Position numbers and translations under genes: made by a program. The notes below the pieces were generated by a model that did no database searches, was not told the DNA's origin, and worked only from the letters and a program-made list of their open reading frames with translations. Below are positions 8,732-16,972 of a stretch of DNA of 33,689 nt, in pieces. This stretch comes from Saccharospirillum sp. Lineage in GTDB: Bacteria > Pseudomonadota > Gammaproteobacteria > Pseudomonadales > Natronospirillaceae. The DNA is taken from NCBI GenBank assembly GCA_022565595.1, contig JAIUML010000037.1, positions 1 to 33,689 of the forward strand, given 5' to 3'. Position 1 is the stretch's first letter; every line of letters begins with the position of its first letter.

Positions 8732-9700
8732 ATGTGGCAAGCGACTGATTTTTCCGTCTGGCAGGGCCGGGTCGATGCAGAAGACGGGGACGCAGGGCAG
8801 CGCTGGCACCAGGTGATGCGTGAACCTGATGCCGATCAACCCGGAACCTGTTTGTTGGGGTTTGCCTCCGACCTGGGAGTGCGGCGCAATCAGGGGCGAG
8901 TTGGGGCGGCAGAAGGGCCCGCTGCCTTGCGTAATGCATTGGGCAGTCTGCCGGCTCACCCGGACCACCCCCTTTATGATGGTGGTGATGTGCTGTGCAC
9001 GGATGACCTGGAACAAAGCCAGGCCTGCTACGCGACTGAGGTGCGCAAGCACCTGAACCAGAAGCATTTTGTGATCGGGTTGGGTGGTGGTCACGAGATT
9101 GGCTGGGCCAGCTTCCAGGGCGTGCGCCAATGGCTCGATCAACACGACCCGGGTGCGCGCCTCGGCATCTTGAATTTCGATGCTCATTTCGACCTGCGCA
9201 CACCCAACCCCGATGGCACCTCCGGCACGCCTTTTCGGCAAGTTGCCGATTGGTGTTCTGAGCGAAATAAACCCTTCGAATATGCCTGTATCGGCATCAG
9301 CGAAGCGGCCAACACCCAGGCGCTGTTTCAATACGCGCACGAGAAAAAAGTACGCTATTTACGCGACCGGGATTGCATCGACCTGCACGCCAGCCCCTTT
9401 ATTCGTCGTTTTATAGGTGAGCTGGACTACCTCTACGTAACGGTTTGCCTGGATGTGTTGCCCGCTTCGGTTGCGCCGGGGGTCAGCGCCCCATCCGCCA
9501 TTGGCATTCCCGCTGGTTTTTTGTTGTTTTGTCTGGAAGAAGTACGCCGCTGTTGTTTGCATGCCCACTGCCAGTGGTTAATGGCAGACATTGCTGAATT
9601 GAACCCCAGTTTTGATCTCGACAACCGCACTGCACGAACCGCAGCGCGCATTACATGGGAATTGGATCGATTGCAGCGCAGTGACACCCACTCACTCTAA
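8732..9700 (+). CDS. hutG: Formimidoylglutamase
   Basis: Hydrolyses N-formimidoyl-L-glutamate to L-glutamate and formamide, completing the four-step hut pathway. It is a 322-residue member of the arginase/ureohydrolase family with a binuclear manganese centre. Visible metal motifs are GGGHE (about 113-117), NFDAHFD (about 149-155) and the C-terminal CLDVLPASVAPGVSAP. In the last one Cys stands where arginases usually have the first Asp of a D-x-D pair. The gene is divergent from hutC. No copy of the TGTATATACA operator is seen upstream, so HutC control of hutG is uncertain. The ribosome site is weak. Confidence 0.93.
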   Translation: MWQATDFSVWQGRVDAEDGDAGQRWHQVMREPDADQPGTCLLGFASDLGVRRNQGRVGAAEGPAALRNALGSLPAHPDHPLYDGGDVLCTDDLEQSQACYATEVRKHLNQKHFVIGLGGGHEIGWASFQGVRQWLDQHDPGARLGILNFDAHFDLRTPNPDGTSGTPFRQVADWCSERNKPFEYACIGISEAANTQALFQYAHEKKVRYLRDRDCIDLHASPFIRRFIGELDYLYVTVCLDVLPASVAPGVSAPSAIGIPAGFLLFCLEEVRRCCLHAHCQWLMADIAELNPSFDLDNRTARTAARITWELDRLQRSDTHSL

Positions 9701-9718
9701 CCACAGGGCCATATAGGG

Positions 9719-9739
9719 GCCATGCCTTGATGGCATGGC
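9719..9739 (+). terminator. Possible terminator after hutG
   Basis: A perfect 8-bp hairpin, GCCATGCC with GGCATGGC and loop TTGAT, lies 18 bases after the hutG stop and is followed by TTTCAGTTATTT. The T-tract is broken, so termination may be partial. Confidence 0.5.
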
Positions 9740-9843
9740 TTTCAGTTATTTGAACAGCTTGCTCAACTTTATTCGCCAAGATCGCCTTGAGTAAAGGGTC
9801 AGGGGTCGTCATATTGGAATGGAATCCACAACAAGGTTCCACA

Positions 9844-10527
9844 ATGATCAATTTCCCCAAACGCTGGCCAGCGAGCAATCCCGACATCATTCAGCTCTAT
9901 TCCATGGCTACTCCCAATGGCCAAAAAATCGGCATCATGCTGGAAGAGACTGGTCTGGCTTACGAGTCGCACCTGATCAATATTATCAATAACGATCAGT
10001 TCGATGAGGACTATCTGAAGATTAACCCGAACAACAAGATCCCTTCCATCATTGACCCCAATGGCCCAAACGGAGAGCGCATTGCTCTGATGGAGTCCGG
10101 CGCTATCCTGATGTATCTGGCCGAAAAGTCCGGGCAGTTCATGCCTGAAGATGAAGCACAACGCTGGGAAACCTTGCAGTGGCTGTTTTTCCAGAAGGCA
10201 CACCTGGGGCCAATGCTGGGACAATTTGGTCACTTCTTTAAATTTGCCAAAGACAAGACCACAGACAACTATGGCCTGGAACGCTATACCGGTGAGGCAA
10301 AACGCCTTCTTGGTGTTGTAGAAAAAAGACTACAAGGCCGTGAGTGGATAGTGGGTGACCGCATGACGATCGCTGATATCGCCATCGTGCCCTGGATAAA
10401 ATGCATCGATTTCTACGAGGGGCATGAAGCGCTCCAGACCCACAGCCTGCCCAATGTTCAAGCTTATCTGACACGCTTTATGGATCGGCCCGCTGTGCAA
10501 AGAGGCGTCAAGGTCTGCAGCCTTTAA
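9844..10527 (+). CDS. Glutathione S-transferase, YfcG/YghU-like (Nu class)
   Basis: A 227-residue cytosolic glutathione transferase. The N-terminal thioredoxin-like domain (about 15-105) has ATPNGQKIGIMLEE and NPNNKIPSIID, both typical of the Nu-class proteins YfcG and YghU, and the glutathione-binding ESGAIL motif. The all-helical C-terminal domain (about 110-225) carries MTIADIAIVPW. Nu-class members mainly act as disulfide-bond reductases or peroxidases with glutathione; the substrate here is unknown. The start is ATG 9844; an in-frame TTG at 9787 gives a non-family extension through intergenic sequence. It has no operon partner on this strand. Confidence 0.92.
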   Translation: MINFPKRWPASNPDIIQLYSMATPNGQKIGIMLEETGLAYESHLINIINNDQFDEDYLKINPNNKIPSIIDPNGPNGERIALMESGAILMYLAEKSGQFMPEDEAQRWETLQWLFFQKAHLGPMLGQFGHFFKFAKDKTTDNYGLERYTGEAKRLLGVVEKRLQGREWIVGDRMTIADIAIVPWIKCIDFYEGHEALQTHSLPNVQAYLTRFMDRPAVQRGVKVCSL

Positions 10528-10553
10528 ACTCCCGAGTCGGAGATACTCTGGAA

Positions 10554-10805
10554 CTATTCGACCACCGCAAATCTGGGCAGGATGCCCAACAACAGGACAA
10601 AGGGCATCACCATCAACAAGGTGCCCTTCCACTGCTGGCGAATATGCCAAACGCCGTAGACAACGGCCAAAGGCGGCACCAGGGTAATGATTCCCCAGAC
10701 CATGGATTGTCTGAAGGCCTCCGTCATCAGAATGACGTAACCAACGATGGAGACACTCAAGATACTGTAGAAAAACAATAATGCCACGGTGACTCTCTCA
10801 ATCAT
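10554..10805 (-). CDS. Small integral membrane protein, unknown function
   Basis: I do not recognise this 83-residue protein. Three hydrophobic helices are visible at about 5-25, 32-50 and 60-78, joined by short polar turns. The start is uncertain: ATG 10805 has a GGTG six bases upstream, ATG 10817 adds four residues, and a GTG at 10868 directly after the upstream chemotaxis gene would add a non-hydrophobic tail. It lies downstream of the chemotaxis gene on the same strand, convergent with the glutathione transferase gene. Confidence 0.6.
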   Translation of the reverse strand: MIERVTVALLFFYSILSVSIVGYVILMTEAFRQSMVWGIITLVPPLAVVYGVWHIRQQWKGTLLMVMPFVLLLGILPRFAVVE

Positions 10806-10806
10806 C

Positions 10807-10837
10807 AAAGGCACCATTCTGGGTAATTGGTGCCTTT
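10807..10837 (-). terminator. Hairpin after the chemotaxis gene, possible terminator
   Basis: AAAGGCACCA (10807-10816) pairs with TGGTGCCTTT (10828-10837), a 10-bp stem with an 11-base loop, about 30 bases after the chemotaxis gene stop. The minus-strand 3' arm ends in TTT followed by GATGATT. It also sits immediately upstream of the likely start of the small membrane protein, so it could affect that gene's translation. Confidence 0.45.
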
Positions 10838-10868
10838 CTGGCAAGCCACATTGGCGCGAACCAGTCAC

Positions 10869-12437
10869 TCAGCCCTTCCCTTTGTAACCCAACCGAAAGC
10901 CACCCCAGTGACGGCCTTTGACATAGATGGGTGCCGAGACATCGTGCATTACCTCGCCTGTATCGCGCTTGTAGGTCTGCAGCAAGAAAGGTTCTTCGTG
11001 GCTACCGCAGCGTTTGCCGGTACGGTCAGTGAACAGCCGTTTGGTGCGATTACCGGCCATGTCCTTGTCAAAATCACCGGTCAAGGGTTGACTGAAGCAC
11101 TGGTTGTGCGTCGGGAAATAGCCATTGATATCGACAGCACCAGCGTAAATAATTTCGTCGTGACTGCTCAGAATTGGCTCCTGAACGGCTGGAAAACGTT
11201 CATCGGTCAAACGATCAAAACCGGTGCGGTATTTAATCGGGTTGGTATCCGGTATTGGGTCATATTCAAAGTGAAACAGCGCCTGTTCATCAATGGCGCC
11301 CTGCTCAATCGCCTTCTCCAGAACATCGCTGATTCGGCGTGCACCCTCCTGGGCGGTTACCGCCATTTCTCGATGCAAATCGGCCACTTCGTAATGGCGC
11401 AGCTCGATAAAGATGGTTTCGGCCCGCTCACTCAGCTCCAGAATGCGCTGCGACGATTCGCCAATGGAATGCTCTATAGAGTTCATGGCGCTGTGCAGAT
11501 GTTCTACTTCTTCACTGATGCCCTGACTGCTCTCTGCCACATTGTGCTGCAAGCTGCTCATCTCCTGAACACGCGCAGAGGCCTGCCCCATCACGCCCGA
11601 AACCTCGTTCAGTTTGGCACTAATGCCGTCCAGCTCTTCACCCAATTCGTGATCGGATTTCAACAACTCATCGAGCGACGCATTGGCGGAGTTGCTTTGC
11701 GACTGCATTTTCTCCAGCACGTCCGCTATGGTGTGTGTCGCTTCTGACGTCTGCTGGGCCAGTTTGCGCACCTCATCAGCCACTACCGCAAAGCCTCTGC
11801 CATGGTCACCGGCTCGTGCAGCTTCAATGGCCGCATTCAGAGCGAGTAGATTGGTCTGGTCCGCCAGGCGATTGATGGTATCAATAACCCCGTGGATCGA
11901 TTCGGACTGGGCTTTCAGTTCCGACATTTGCAACTGACACTGGCGCAATTGCTCGGTCTGGCGATCACGCACAACCTTTACGCCATTCATTTGTTGGTGG
12001 CCGGCGGTTGCCTGCTCACCAGCCTGGAGTACTCGAACGCTGGTGTCTTCCACCGCCTGGTTCATCGCAGCCGCAGCCTGTTCCAGACCCTCAACCCGCG
12101 CCAGTATATTGCCGGAGACGGTATTTTGTTTCGCCAGATGTAGTTGTATGCCATCGAGAAAGTGCGAAGCATTCGCCGAGCCTATGGCTATCTGGCTGGT
12201 GGCCGTGCTGATGACCGCTGGAGATTGATCCGGCTCAGTCAATGGTTTCGCTGAATTACTGTTTCGGCGTGCGTAGTAACTAACCGTCAGGAGCGCGACA
12301 AGGGTGAACAGGAATATCACGCCCGCCAGAACCAGTAAAGATTGCCCATAGAATGCCACCGCTGTTGCGACCAGGCTGATGGTTGCAGCCACCACTACCG
12401 CCATGATCACCTGAGTCTTATTGTTGTTCTTGATCAT
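10869..12437 (-). CDS. Methyl-accepting chemotaxis protein with C-terminal sensor-like module
   Basis: A 522-residue chemoreceptor-type signal transducer. Two N-terminal hydrophobic segments (about 10-30 and 35-53) form a membrane hairpin with no periplasmic sensor domain and no evident HAMP. A coiled-coil signalling domain (about 90-340) has the conserved hairpin tip [19 protein letters not shown] followed by [19 protein letters not shown] (about 190-227), which binds CheA and CheW. After it, residues about 380-522 form a separate domain with [18 protein letters not shown] and [11 protein letters not shown]. That pattern is found in other bacterial chemoreceptors with a C-terminal Cache-like module. 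Sensing is therefore probably cytoplasmic. The ligand is unknown. Confidence 0.93.
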   Translation of the reverse strand: MIKNNNKTQVIMAVVVAATISLVATAVAFYGQSLLVLAGVIFLFTLVALLTVSYYARRNSNSAKPLTEPDQSPAVISTATSQIAIGSANASHFLDGIQLHLAKQNTVSGNILARVEGLEQAAAAMNQAVEDTSVRVLQAGEQATAGHQQMNGVKVVRDRQTEQLRQCQLQMSELKAQSESIHGVIDTINRLADQTNLLALNAAIEAARAGDHGRGFAVVADEVRKLAQQTSEATHTIADVLEKMQSQSNSANASLDELLKSDHELGEELDGISAKLNEVSGVMGQASARVQEMSSLQHNVAESSQGISEEVEHLHSAMNSIEHSIGESSQRILELSERAETIFIELRHYEVADLHREMAVTAQEGARRISDVLEKAIEQGAIDEQALFHFEYDPIPDTNPIKYRTGFDRLTDERFPAVQEPILSSHDEIIYAGAVDINGYFPTHNQCFSQPLTGDFDKDMAGNRTKRLFTDRTGKRCGSHEEPFLLQTYKRDTGEVMHDVSAPIYVKGRHWGGFRLGYKGKG

Positions 12438-12526
12438 TTTTTAGCCTGTAAACAGCCCTTTCTGCCAGACTAGCATGGCTAAGCAGTCGAAGGTTATCCG
12501 ACTTTCCGCTATGACAAGCCCTGCAA

Positions 12527-13228
12527 TCAGGAACTCAGGCCAGATACTGTCAATTCACCAGACTGCCGCCTGGCTTCAAACTCGGTCACGCTCAGATCCA
12601 ACCAACGGTCACCATTCAAACCCAGTAATACCTGATCAGTAACAGACACCATTTCATCCAGGTGATGGGTGACCAACAGAACGGTTGTGCCCAAGCTAGT
12701 CTGTATGTCTTTCACCCAGTCCAGCCCTTCCTGCCGCAGAGCAGGATCCAGCGAAGAGAAAGGCTCATCGAGCAACAAGACCGGTTTTCGCTGCAGAAAC
12801 ACACGCGCCAGTGCTACTCGCTGTTGTTGCCCACCGCTGAGCGCATATGGCTTGCGAGTCAACAGGCCAGCAATGCCAAAGCGCTCCGCAGCCTGCAGCA
12901 GAGCCTGACGCTGTGCTTCGGTCAGCCTGCCACTGGGGTTCAAACCCAGCGCCAGATTGACCTCGACACTGAGATGATCAAAGAGGTTGTGGCTTTGAAA
13001 CAGCATACCGAAGGGGCGTCGATGTGCCGGCAATGCCATGACGGAGTCTCCCTGCCATTGAACATCACCAGAATCGGGCTTGTGCAAGCCACAAAGCACA
13101 TTCAACAAGGTGGACTTGCCCACACCGCTGGTACCCACTATGGCCAGCAAATCGCCCGGTTTTACCTGAAAATGCCAGTGGAAAGGCTGATCAGCCCAGC
13201 GGCTTTTGACATTCTTGACTTCAAGCAC
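12527..13228 (-). CDS. thiQ: Thiamine/TPP ABC transporter, ATPase subunit
   Basis: Energises thiamine and thiamine pyrophosphate import with ThiP and ThiB. It is 233 residues, close to the E. coli protein. Walker A is GTSGVGKST, the signature is LSGGQQQRVALARV and Walker B is LLLDEPFSSLDP. The start is GTG 13228, with GGGGAG six bases upstream. It overlaps the thiP stop by eight bases, which implies translational coupling. The frame extends upstream to 13273, but that part is inside thiP. It is the last gene of the riboswitch-controlled thiBPQ operon. Confidence 0.94.
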   Translation of the reverse strand: MLEVKNVKSRWADQPFHWHFQVKPGDLLAIVGTSGVGKSTLLNVLCGLHKPDSGDVQWQGDSVMALPAHRRPFGMLFQSHNLFDHLSVEVNLALGLNPSGRLTEAQRQALLQAAERFGIAGLLTRKPYALSGGQQQRVALARVFLQRKPVLLLDEPFSSLDPALRQEGLDWVKDIQTSLGTTVLLVTHHLDEMVSVTDQVLLGLNGDRWLDLSVTEFEARRQSGELTVSGLSS

Positions 13229-14738
13229 GCAATGCTCCCCGAGCCCACTCGGCCAAAAACAACAAGAACGCACAGAGCGCCAACAACAGAACCATGATTT
13301 GTGCGGCCAACGTCATCTGGTAGCTGCCCATAGTCTGAAACACCAGCAAAGGCAGGGTCACAAAGTCCACCTGCCCGACCAAAGCGGCCACCCCCATATC
13401 GCCCAGGCTAAGCACGGCAGCCAGAGCCAGCGCCCATATCAATACCGGGCGCAACAGCGGCCAATACACCCAGCGAATCGCCTGGAAGACCGAAAAACCC
13501 AGTACCCTGATCAGCCGCTGATACTGCGCACGCGCCACCTGAGAACGGGCAGTCAGCGGTTGCACGATCAACGGCATGGCCATCAGGGCATTGATCCAGA
13601 TGACCAGCGGCCAGGTGGCTTGCCGAGCCCAACCAAGGCGCAAGCAGAGCAAGAACAGGCCCGTGGTCATCACCATGGCCGGTATCACCAGAACGCCAAA
13701 GTTCAGCCAACGCGCACTGGCATGATCGGCAATGCTCGGCATGCATCGAGACAACGCCAGCAACACCGACAAGGCAGCACTGCAGAAAGCGATGATCAGG
13801 CTGGTCTGCAGCGCTTGTGGCAGGCGCGATGGCCACTGCCAGCTTGCCGCCAGAGCACGATTGATCAGCGCAAGGTAGGGTGCCAGCAACAACACCAAAA
13901 GCAAAACAATGGCCAGCCACTGCACCAGGGTTGGCCAACCCCTGGCGTTTTGTCGCCTTGGCTGAGCCGACTCCATCGACAGCACGGCCCCACGGCCCAG
14001 CAATGCAATGGCGGTAAAGGCAATAGCGCCGTGAATCAGCGCATACAGTGCCGCCGCACGAGCATCGAAATCGTATTTCAATGCCTGAAAAACGGCCACT
14101 TCGAGGTTGGTATTGGCGGGCCCACCGCCCAAGGTCAGCACTACGGTAAAGCTGCTGAAACACAGCAGGGCGATAACGACAAAGACCGGGCCGGACGCCA
14201 CAGCCATCAAGGGGCCTTGCAGCCGCCGAAAGCGTTGCCAGGCGTTCAAACCCAGTACCTGCGCCAGCCGATGCTGATGATCGGGAATCTGGCCTAGGCG
14301 CTCCCACAACAACCGTACTGCGAAGGGGAAATTAAGGGCGACATGAGCAAGAAGGATGCCTTTCAATCCATAGACAGTGCCCTGGAGTGGCAACCAGCCC
14401 TGACGACCAAACAGGAAAACGATTCCGAGCACCACAGCCAATACCGGTAATACAAAAGCCAGGTTCAGAAATCCCGCCACCAGCCATTGGCCGCGAAAAG
14501 GCCGGTAAGCCAGAGCCAGAGCGAATGGCCAGGCCAGTACCAATGACAACAAGGCAGAGAGCAATGCCTGATAGATGGAAAACCAGAGAATGCGTACCAG
14601 CCAGCCGTCGAAATAGCTGGACCAGCCACCCCCCTGCCCCGGGTGTAGCGCCATACCCAGAGCCGCCAGTGCCAGAGTCAGCCAGAGCACGAAGGTGCCC
14701 AGCCGACCGAAGGCCAGGGATGGCCGGAAGGTGCTCAT
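13221..14738 (-). CDS. thiP: Thiamine/TPP ABC transporter, permease
   Basis: Inner-membrane permease of the thiamine importer. It has 505 residues in two homologous halves of about six helices each, as in E. coli ThiP, where one fused permease replaces two subunits. The cytoplasmic coupling loops are visible around the LGLNAWQRFRRLQGPLM segment in the first half and the LGFSVFQAIRWVYWPLL segment in the second. The ATG at 14738 lies three bases after the thiB stop, and its end overlaps thiQ. Confidence 0.94.
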   Translation of the reverse strand: MSTFRPSLAFGRLGTFVLWLTLALAALGMALHPGQGGGWSSYFDGWLVRILWFSIYQALLSALLSLVLAWPFALALAYRPFRGQWLVAGFLNLAFVLPVLAVVLGIVFLFGRQGWLPLQGTVYGLKGILLAHVALNFPFAVRLLWERLGQIPDHQHRLAQVLGLNAWQRFRRLQGPLMAVASGPVFVVIALLCFSSFTVVLTLGGGPANTNLEVAVFQALKYDFDARAAALYALIHGAIAFTAIALLGRGAVLSMESAQPRRQNARGWPTLVQWLAIVLLLVLLLAPYLALINRALAASWQWPSRLPQALQTSLIIAFCSAALSVLLALSRCMPSIADHASARWLNFGVLVIPAMVMTTGLFLLCLRLGWARQATWPLVIWINALMAMPLIVQPLTARSQVARAQYQRLIRVLGFSVFQAIRWVYWPLLRPVLIWALALAAVLSLGDMGVAALVGQVDFVTLPLLVFQTMGSYQMTLAAQIMVLLLALCAFLLFLAEWARGALRA

Positions 14739-14741
14739 GCC

Positions 14742-15725
14742 TTATTGGCTCGCCGCGTTGCGCCATTCCTGTAGCCAGGCTCGGCGGTTTTCAGCGACGG
14801 TTTCGCTGTCGAAATAGAGGGTTTCTGGCCGAGCCATTTGCTCAAAGGCTTCAGGCACTTCAGCATCCTCAAGTACGGGCCACATCCAGTTGGTACCGGG
14901 CAAAACGTCCTGAGCTGGGCGGCTGACCAGAAAGGCCAGGAAGTCGCGTGCCAGTTCGGGTTGTTCGGTTGTGGTCAGCACTGCAGCCACTTCGATCTGG
15001 GCGTAATGGCCTTCACTGAACTCGGCGGCCTGGAATTTGTCGGTGTCTTCCCAGGTCATGTGGTATGCCGGTGAGGTGGTGTAGCTGAGCACCATGTCGC
15101 TTTCGCCCTCCTGGAACAGAGCATAGGCTTCACTCCAGCCTGGTGTGACGGTAACAACACGAGACTGGAGTGCGCGCCAGGCCTGGTCGGCTTCATCACC
15201 AAAAACGGATTTCATCCACAACATCAGGCCCTGGCCTGGCGTGCTGACACGCGGATCCTGGTAGATGATGCTGGCATTGGACTCGTAGACCAGTTCGTAC
15301 AAGGATGCAGGCACAGACTCGACTCGAGTCTGATCGTAAACAAAGGCGAAGTGACCGTAGTCGTATGGCACGAAGGCATCATCCTGCCAGGCATAGGGCA
15401 GGCTCAAGCCAGAGAGGTCCAGGCCGTGGTCAGCCACCAGGCCGAGGGCGCGGGTTTCGGCGATCAGAGCGTCGTCGATGCCGAGAATGATGTCGGCGCC
15501 GGTGCCGCTGCCTTCGAGGCGCAAGCGGTTCAACAGGGAGACGCCGTCGTCCAGGCCGACGAAGTTGACTTCGCAGCCGCATTCGGCTTCGAAGCGTTCC
15601 TTGATTTGTGGGCCCGGGCCCCAGTCAGACACAAAGGAGCTGTAGGTGTAAACGGTGAGGCTGTTGGCGCCTGCCATGCTGGCGGTGGCGACCAGTGAAA
15701 GTGCTATTGCTGTGTGCTTGAACAT
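14742..15725 (-). CDS. thiB: Thiamine/TPP-binding periplasmic protein
   Basis: Periplasmic solute-binding protein delivering thiamine and its phosphates to ThiPQ. It has 327 residues, the same length as E. coli ThiB. An N-terminal signal peptide (MFKHTAIALSLVATASMAGA) is followed by the mature start NSLTVYTYSSF. Typical family segments are the SGTGADIILGIDD and VSTPGQGLMLWM stretches and the tryptophan/tyrosine-rich ligand pocket. The ATG at 15725 follows a GGGA ribosome site; an in-frame TTG at 15746 is less likely. The leader carries a TPP riboswitch. Confidence 0.95.
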   Translation of the reverse strand: MFKHTAIALSLVATASMAGANSLTVYTYSSFVSDWGPGPQIKERFEAECGCEVNFVGLDDGVSLLNRLRLEGSGTGADIILGIDDALIAETRALGLVADHGLDLSGLSLPYAWQDDAFVPYDYGHFAFVYDQTRVESVPASLYELVYESNASIIYQDPRVSTPGQGLMLWMKSVFGDEADQAWRALQSRVVTVTPGWSEAYALFQEGESDMVLSYTTSPAYHMTWEDTDKFQAAEFSEGHYAQIEVAAVLTTTEQPELARDFLAFLVSRPAQDVLPGTNWMWPVLEDAEVPEAFEQMARPETLYFDSETVAENRRAWLQEWRNAASQ

Positions 15726-15736
15726 TCGATTTTCCC

Positions 15737-15798
15737 GTATCAACAAAAAAAAGCGTATTGATACCGGCGTGCCGATGCGTTTTGAGTGACCGCATGGC
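15737..15798 (-). promoter_or_regulatory. Putative riboswitch expression platform upstream of thiB
   Basis: Two inverted repeats lie between the aptamer and the thiB start. GTATCAA and TTGATAC (15764-15758 and 15743-15737 on the minus strand) enclose a run of eight T, and a bulged stem pairs 15771-15779 with 15791-15798. The 7-bp stem ends next to the GGGA ribosome site. This favours translational control or a T-run terminator switch, but I cannot tell which. Confidence 0.45.
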
Positions 15799-15832
15799 CG
15801 AGAGAAAGGCAGATCGTTACAGGAACGGTCGT

Positions 15833-15915
15833 CTCAGCTCCCTACGCCAGCATTAACTGGTTCAGGTTCGGCGGGTGAGTCTCAGCCTGCGCGGTTACGC
15901 AAGCACCCCGGCGAG
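15833..15915 (-). promoter_or_regulatory. TPP riboswitch (THI element)
   Basis: Read on the minus strand, the conserved aptamer blocks appear in order: GGGGTGC, GGCTGAGA, ACCCG, CGAACCTGAACCAG and TTAATGCTGGCGTAGGGA, with closing strands TCTC and GAGA at the two ends. These are the diagnostic sequences of the thiamine-pyrophosphate aptamer. It precedes thiB by about 107 bases and should shut off thiBPQ when TPP is abundant. Confidence 0.96.
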
Positions 15916-15968
15916 AACACGGCTATTGTACAGCTTGAAGGGTTGGTTACCAAATGCCAAAACCCGCT

Positions 15969-16076
15969 CTGGCCAGTGGGCAGGCCTTTTCGGGGTCGCC
16001 ATGAACCCATCCCTGGGGGCTCGACTGCGGCCATCCAGGCCTCAGACGCCCCCGAAAAGGCCTGCCCACCAGCCAG
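15969..16076. repeat. 108-bp structured palindromic repeat, copy B
   Basis: The outer stem is GGGCAGGCCTTTTCGGGG at 15978-15995 paired perfectly with 16050-16067, and CTGGC (15969-15973) pairs further out with GCCAG (16072-16076). The 27-base core at 15997-16023 is identical to copy A. The inner hairpin is CTG-C-GGCC, loop ATCCA, GGCC-T-CAG (16025-16045). Total length matches copy A exactly, while the stem sequences differ. The gene-free stretch 15726-16163 holds the riboswitch, its platform and this element; I see nothing else in it. Confidence 0.85.
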
Positions 16077-16163
16077 CGCTAGTCAATTCAGCAATTGCCG
16101 ACCTGTACTTGAAAAAAACACCTGATAACGGATGATCAGACCTCGCTCTCAAAGAAAATCAAC

Positions 16164-16964
16164 ATGACCCAAGCTCTGACCCATGTACTCGACCATCTAA
16201 AAGCCCCCTTGAGCACCAACCTGAATGTGGCGCGCTTGCCGGGTGGTTTGTGCAATCGGCTGTATCGGCTGACCACTGCTGAGGGGTGTTTTGCGCTGCG
16301 GAGTAATCATCCGGGCAGTGAGCAGTTGGGGGTGGACCGTGAGCTTGAACGGCGGGTGTTGGCGGCGATTGCGGGGCAGGCGTGGAGCCCGCAGGTACTG
16401 GAGTGTGAGGCGGAGTGGTTGTTGTCTCGCTGGGTTGAGGGGTTGCCTCCGGCGCAAGGCGAGTTGACGGATTTAACTCAACTGCTGGGTTTGATGCAGT
16501 CCGTGCATGCCATTCAGCCGGAGGTGTCGGTGTTGAATATGGCGCGACGGCTGGAGGAACTGGTGGCTGCGGGGCCGGCCTGGCCTGAGCCGGCGGCGAG
16601 TGGGCTGGCTTTGTTGTTGCGCCAGTATGAACTGCCTGAGAGGCTTTGCTTGTGCCACAACGATTGGCATCCCGGCAATCTTCTGGTGACAACCGATGGG
16701 TGGGTATTGCTGGATTGGGAGTATGCGGCCCTGGGTGACCCGGCCATGGATGTGGCTGCGGCTTGTCAGGGGTTCAGGTTGCCGGAGGCTCAGGCGGCTG
16801 CCCTGGCAGAGGCTTTGTCCGTCGATTTACCGAGGTTGAATCAAGCTCGGGCCATGATGGAAGCCATTGCTCTGGCCTGGTATCGACTGCTATCTGACCA
16901 GACCGGTGCCAATGGGGACTCGCCAGACGCCTGGTGGCTGCGTTGGCAGTCCAATTTGGGGTAA
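16164..16964 (+). CDS. APH/choline kinase-family phosphotransferase, probable thiamine kinase
   Basis: A 266-residue small-molecule kinase of the aminoglycoside/choline phosphotransferase fold. The catalytic loop LCHNDWHPGNLL (about 169-180) has the Asp and Asn of the HxDxxxxN motif, and the metal-binding segment is LLDWEYAALGDPAMD (about 188-202). The N-terminal region LPGGLCNRLYRL is the nucleotide-binding loop. Size and motifs fit ThiK, which phosphorylates salvaged thiamine. The divergent thiBPQ operon next door supports that, but it is inference; choline or ethanolamine kinase remains possible. The ribosome site is weak. Confidence 0.85.
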   Translation: MTQALTHVLDHLKAPLSTNLNVARLPGGLCNRLYRLTTAEGCFALRSNHPGSEQLGVDRELERRVLAAIAGQAWSPQVLECEAEWLLSRWVEGLPPAQGELTDLTQLLGLMQSVHAIQPEVSVLNMARRLEELVAAGPAWPEPAASGLALLLRQYELPERLCLCHNDWHPGNLLVTTDGWVLLDWEYAALGDPAMDVAAACQGFRLPEAQAAALAEALSVDLPRLNQARAMMEAIALAWYRLLSDQTGANGDSPDAWWLRWQSNLG

Positions 16965-16972
16965 CAAGGATC

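Noticed and set aside
13206-14297. Plus-strand open frame antisense to thiP
   Set aside because: The product is a low-complexity Gln/His/Arg-rich shadow of a hydrophobic permease frame.
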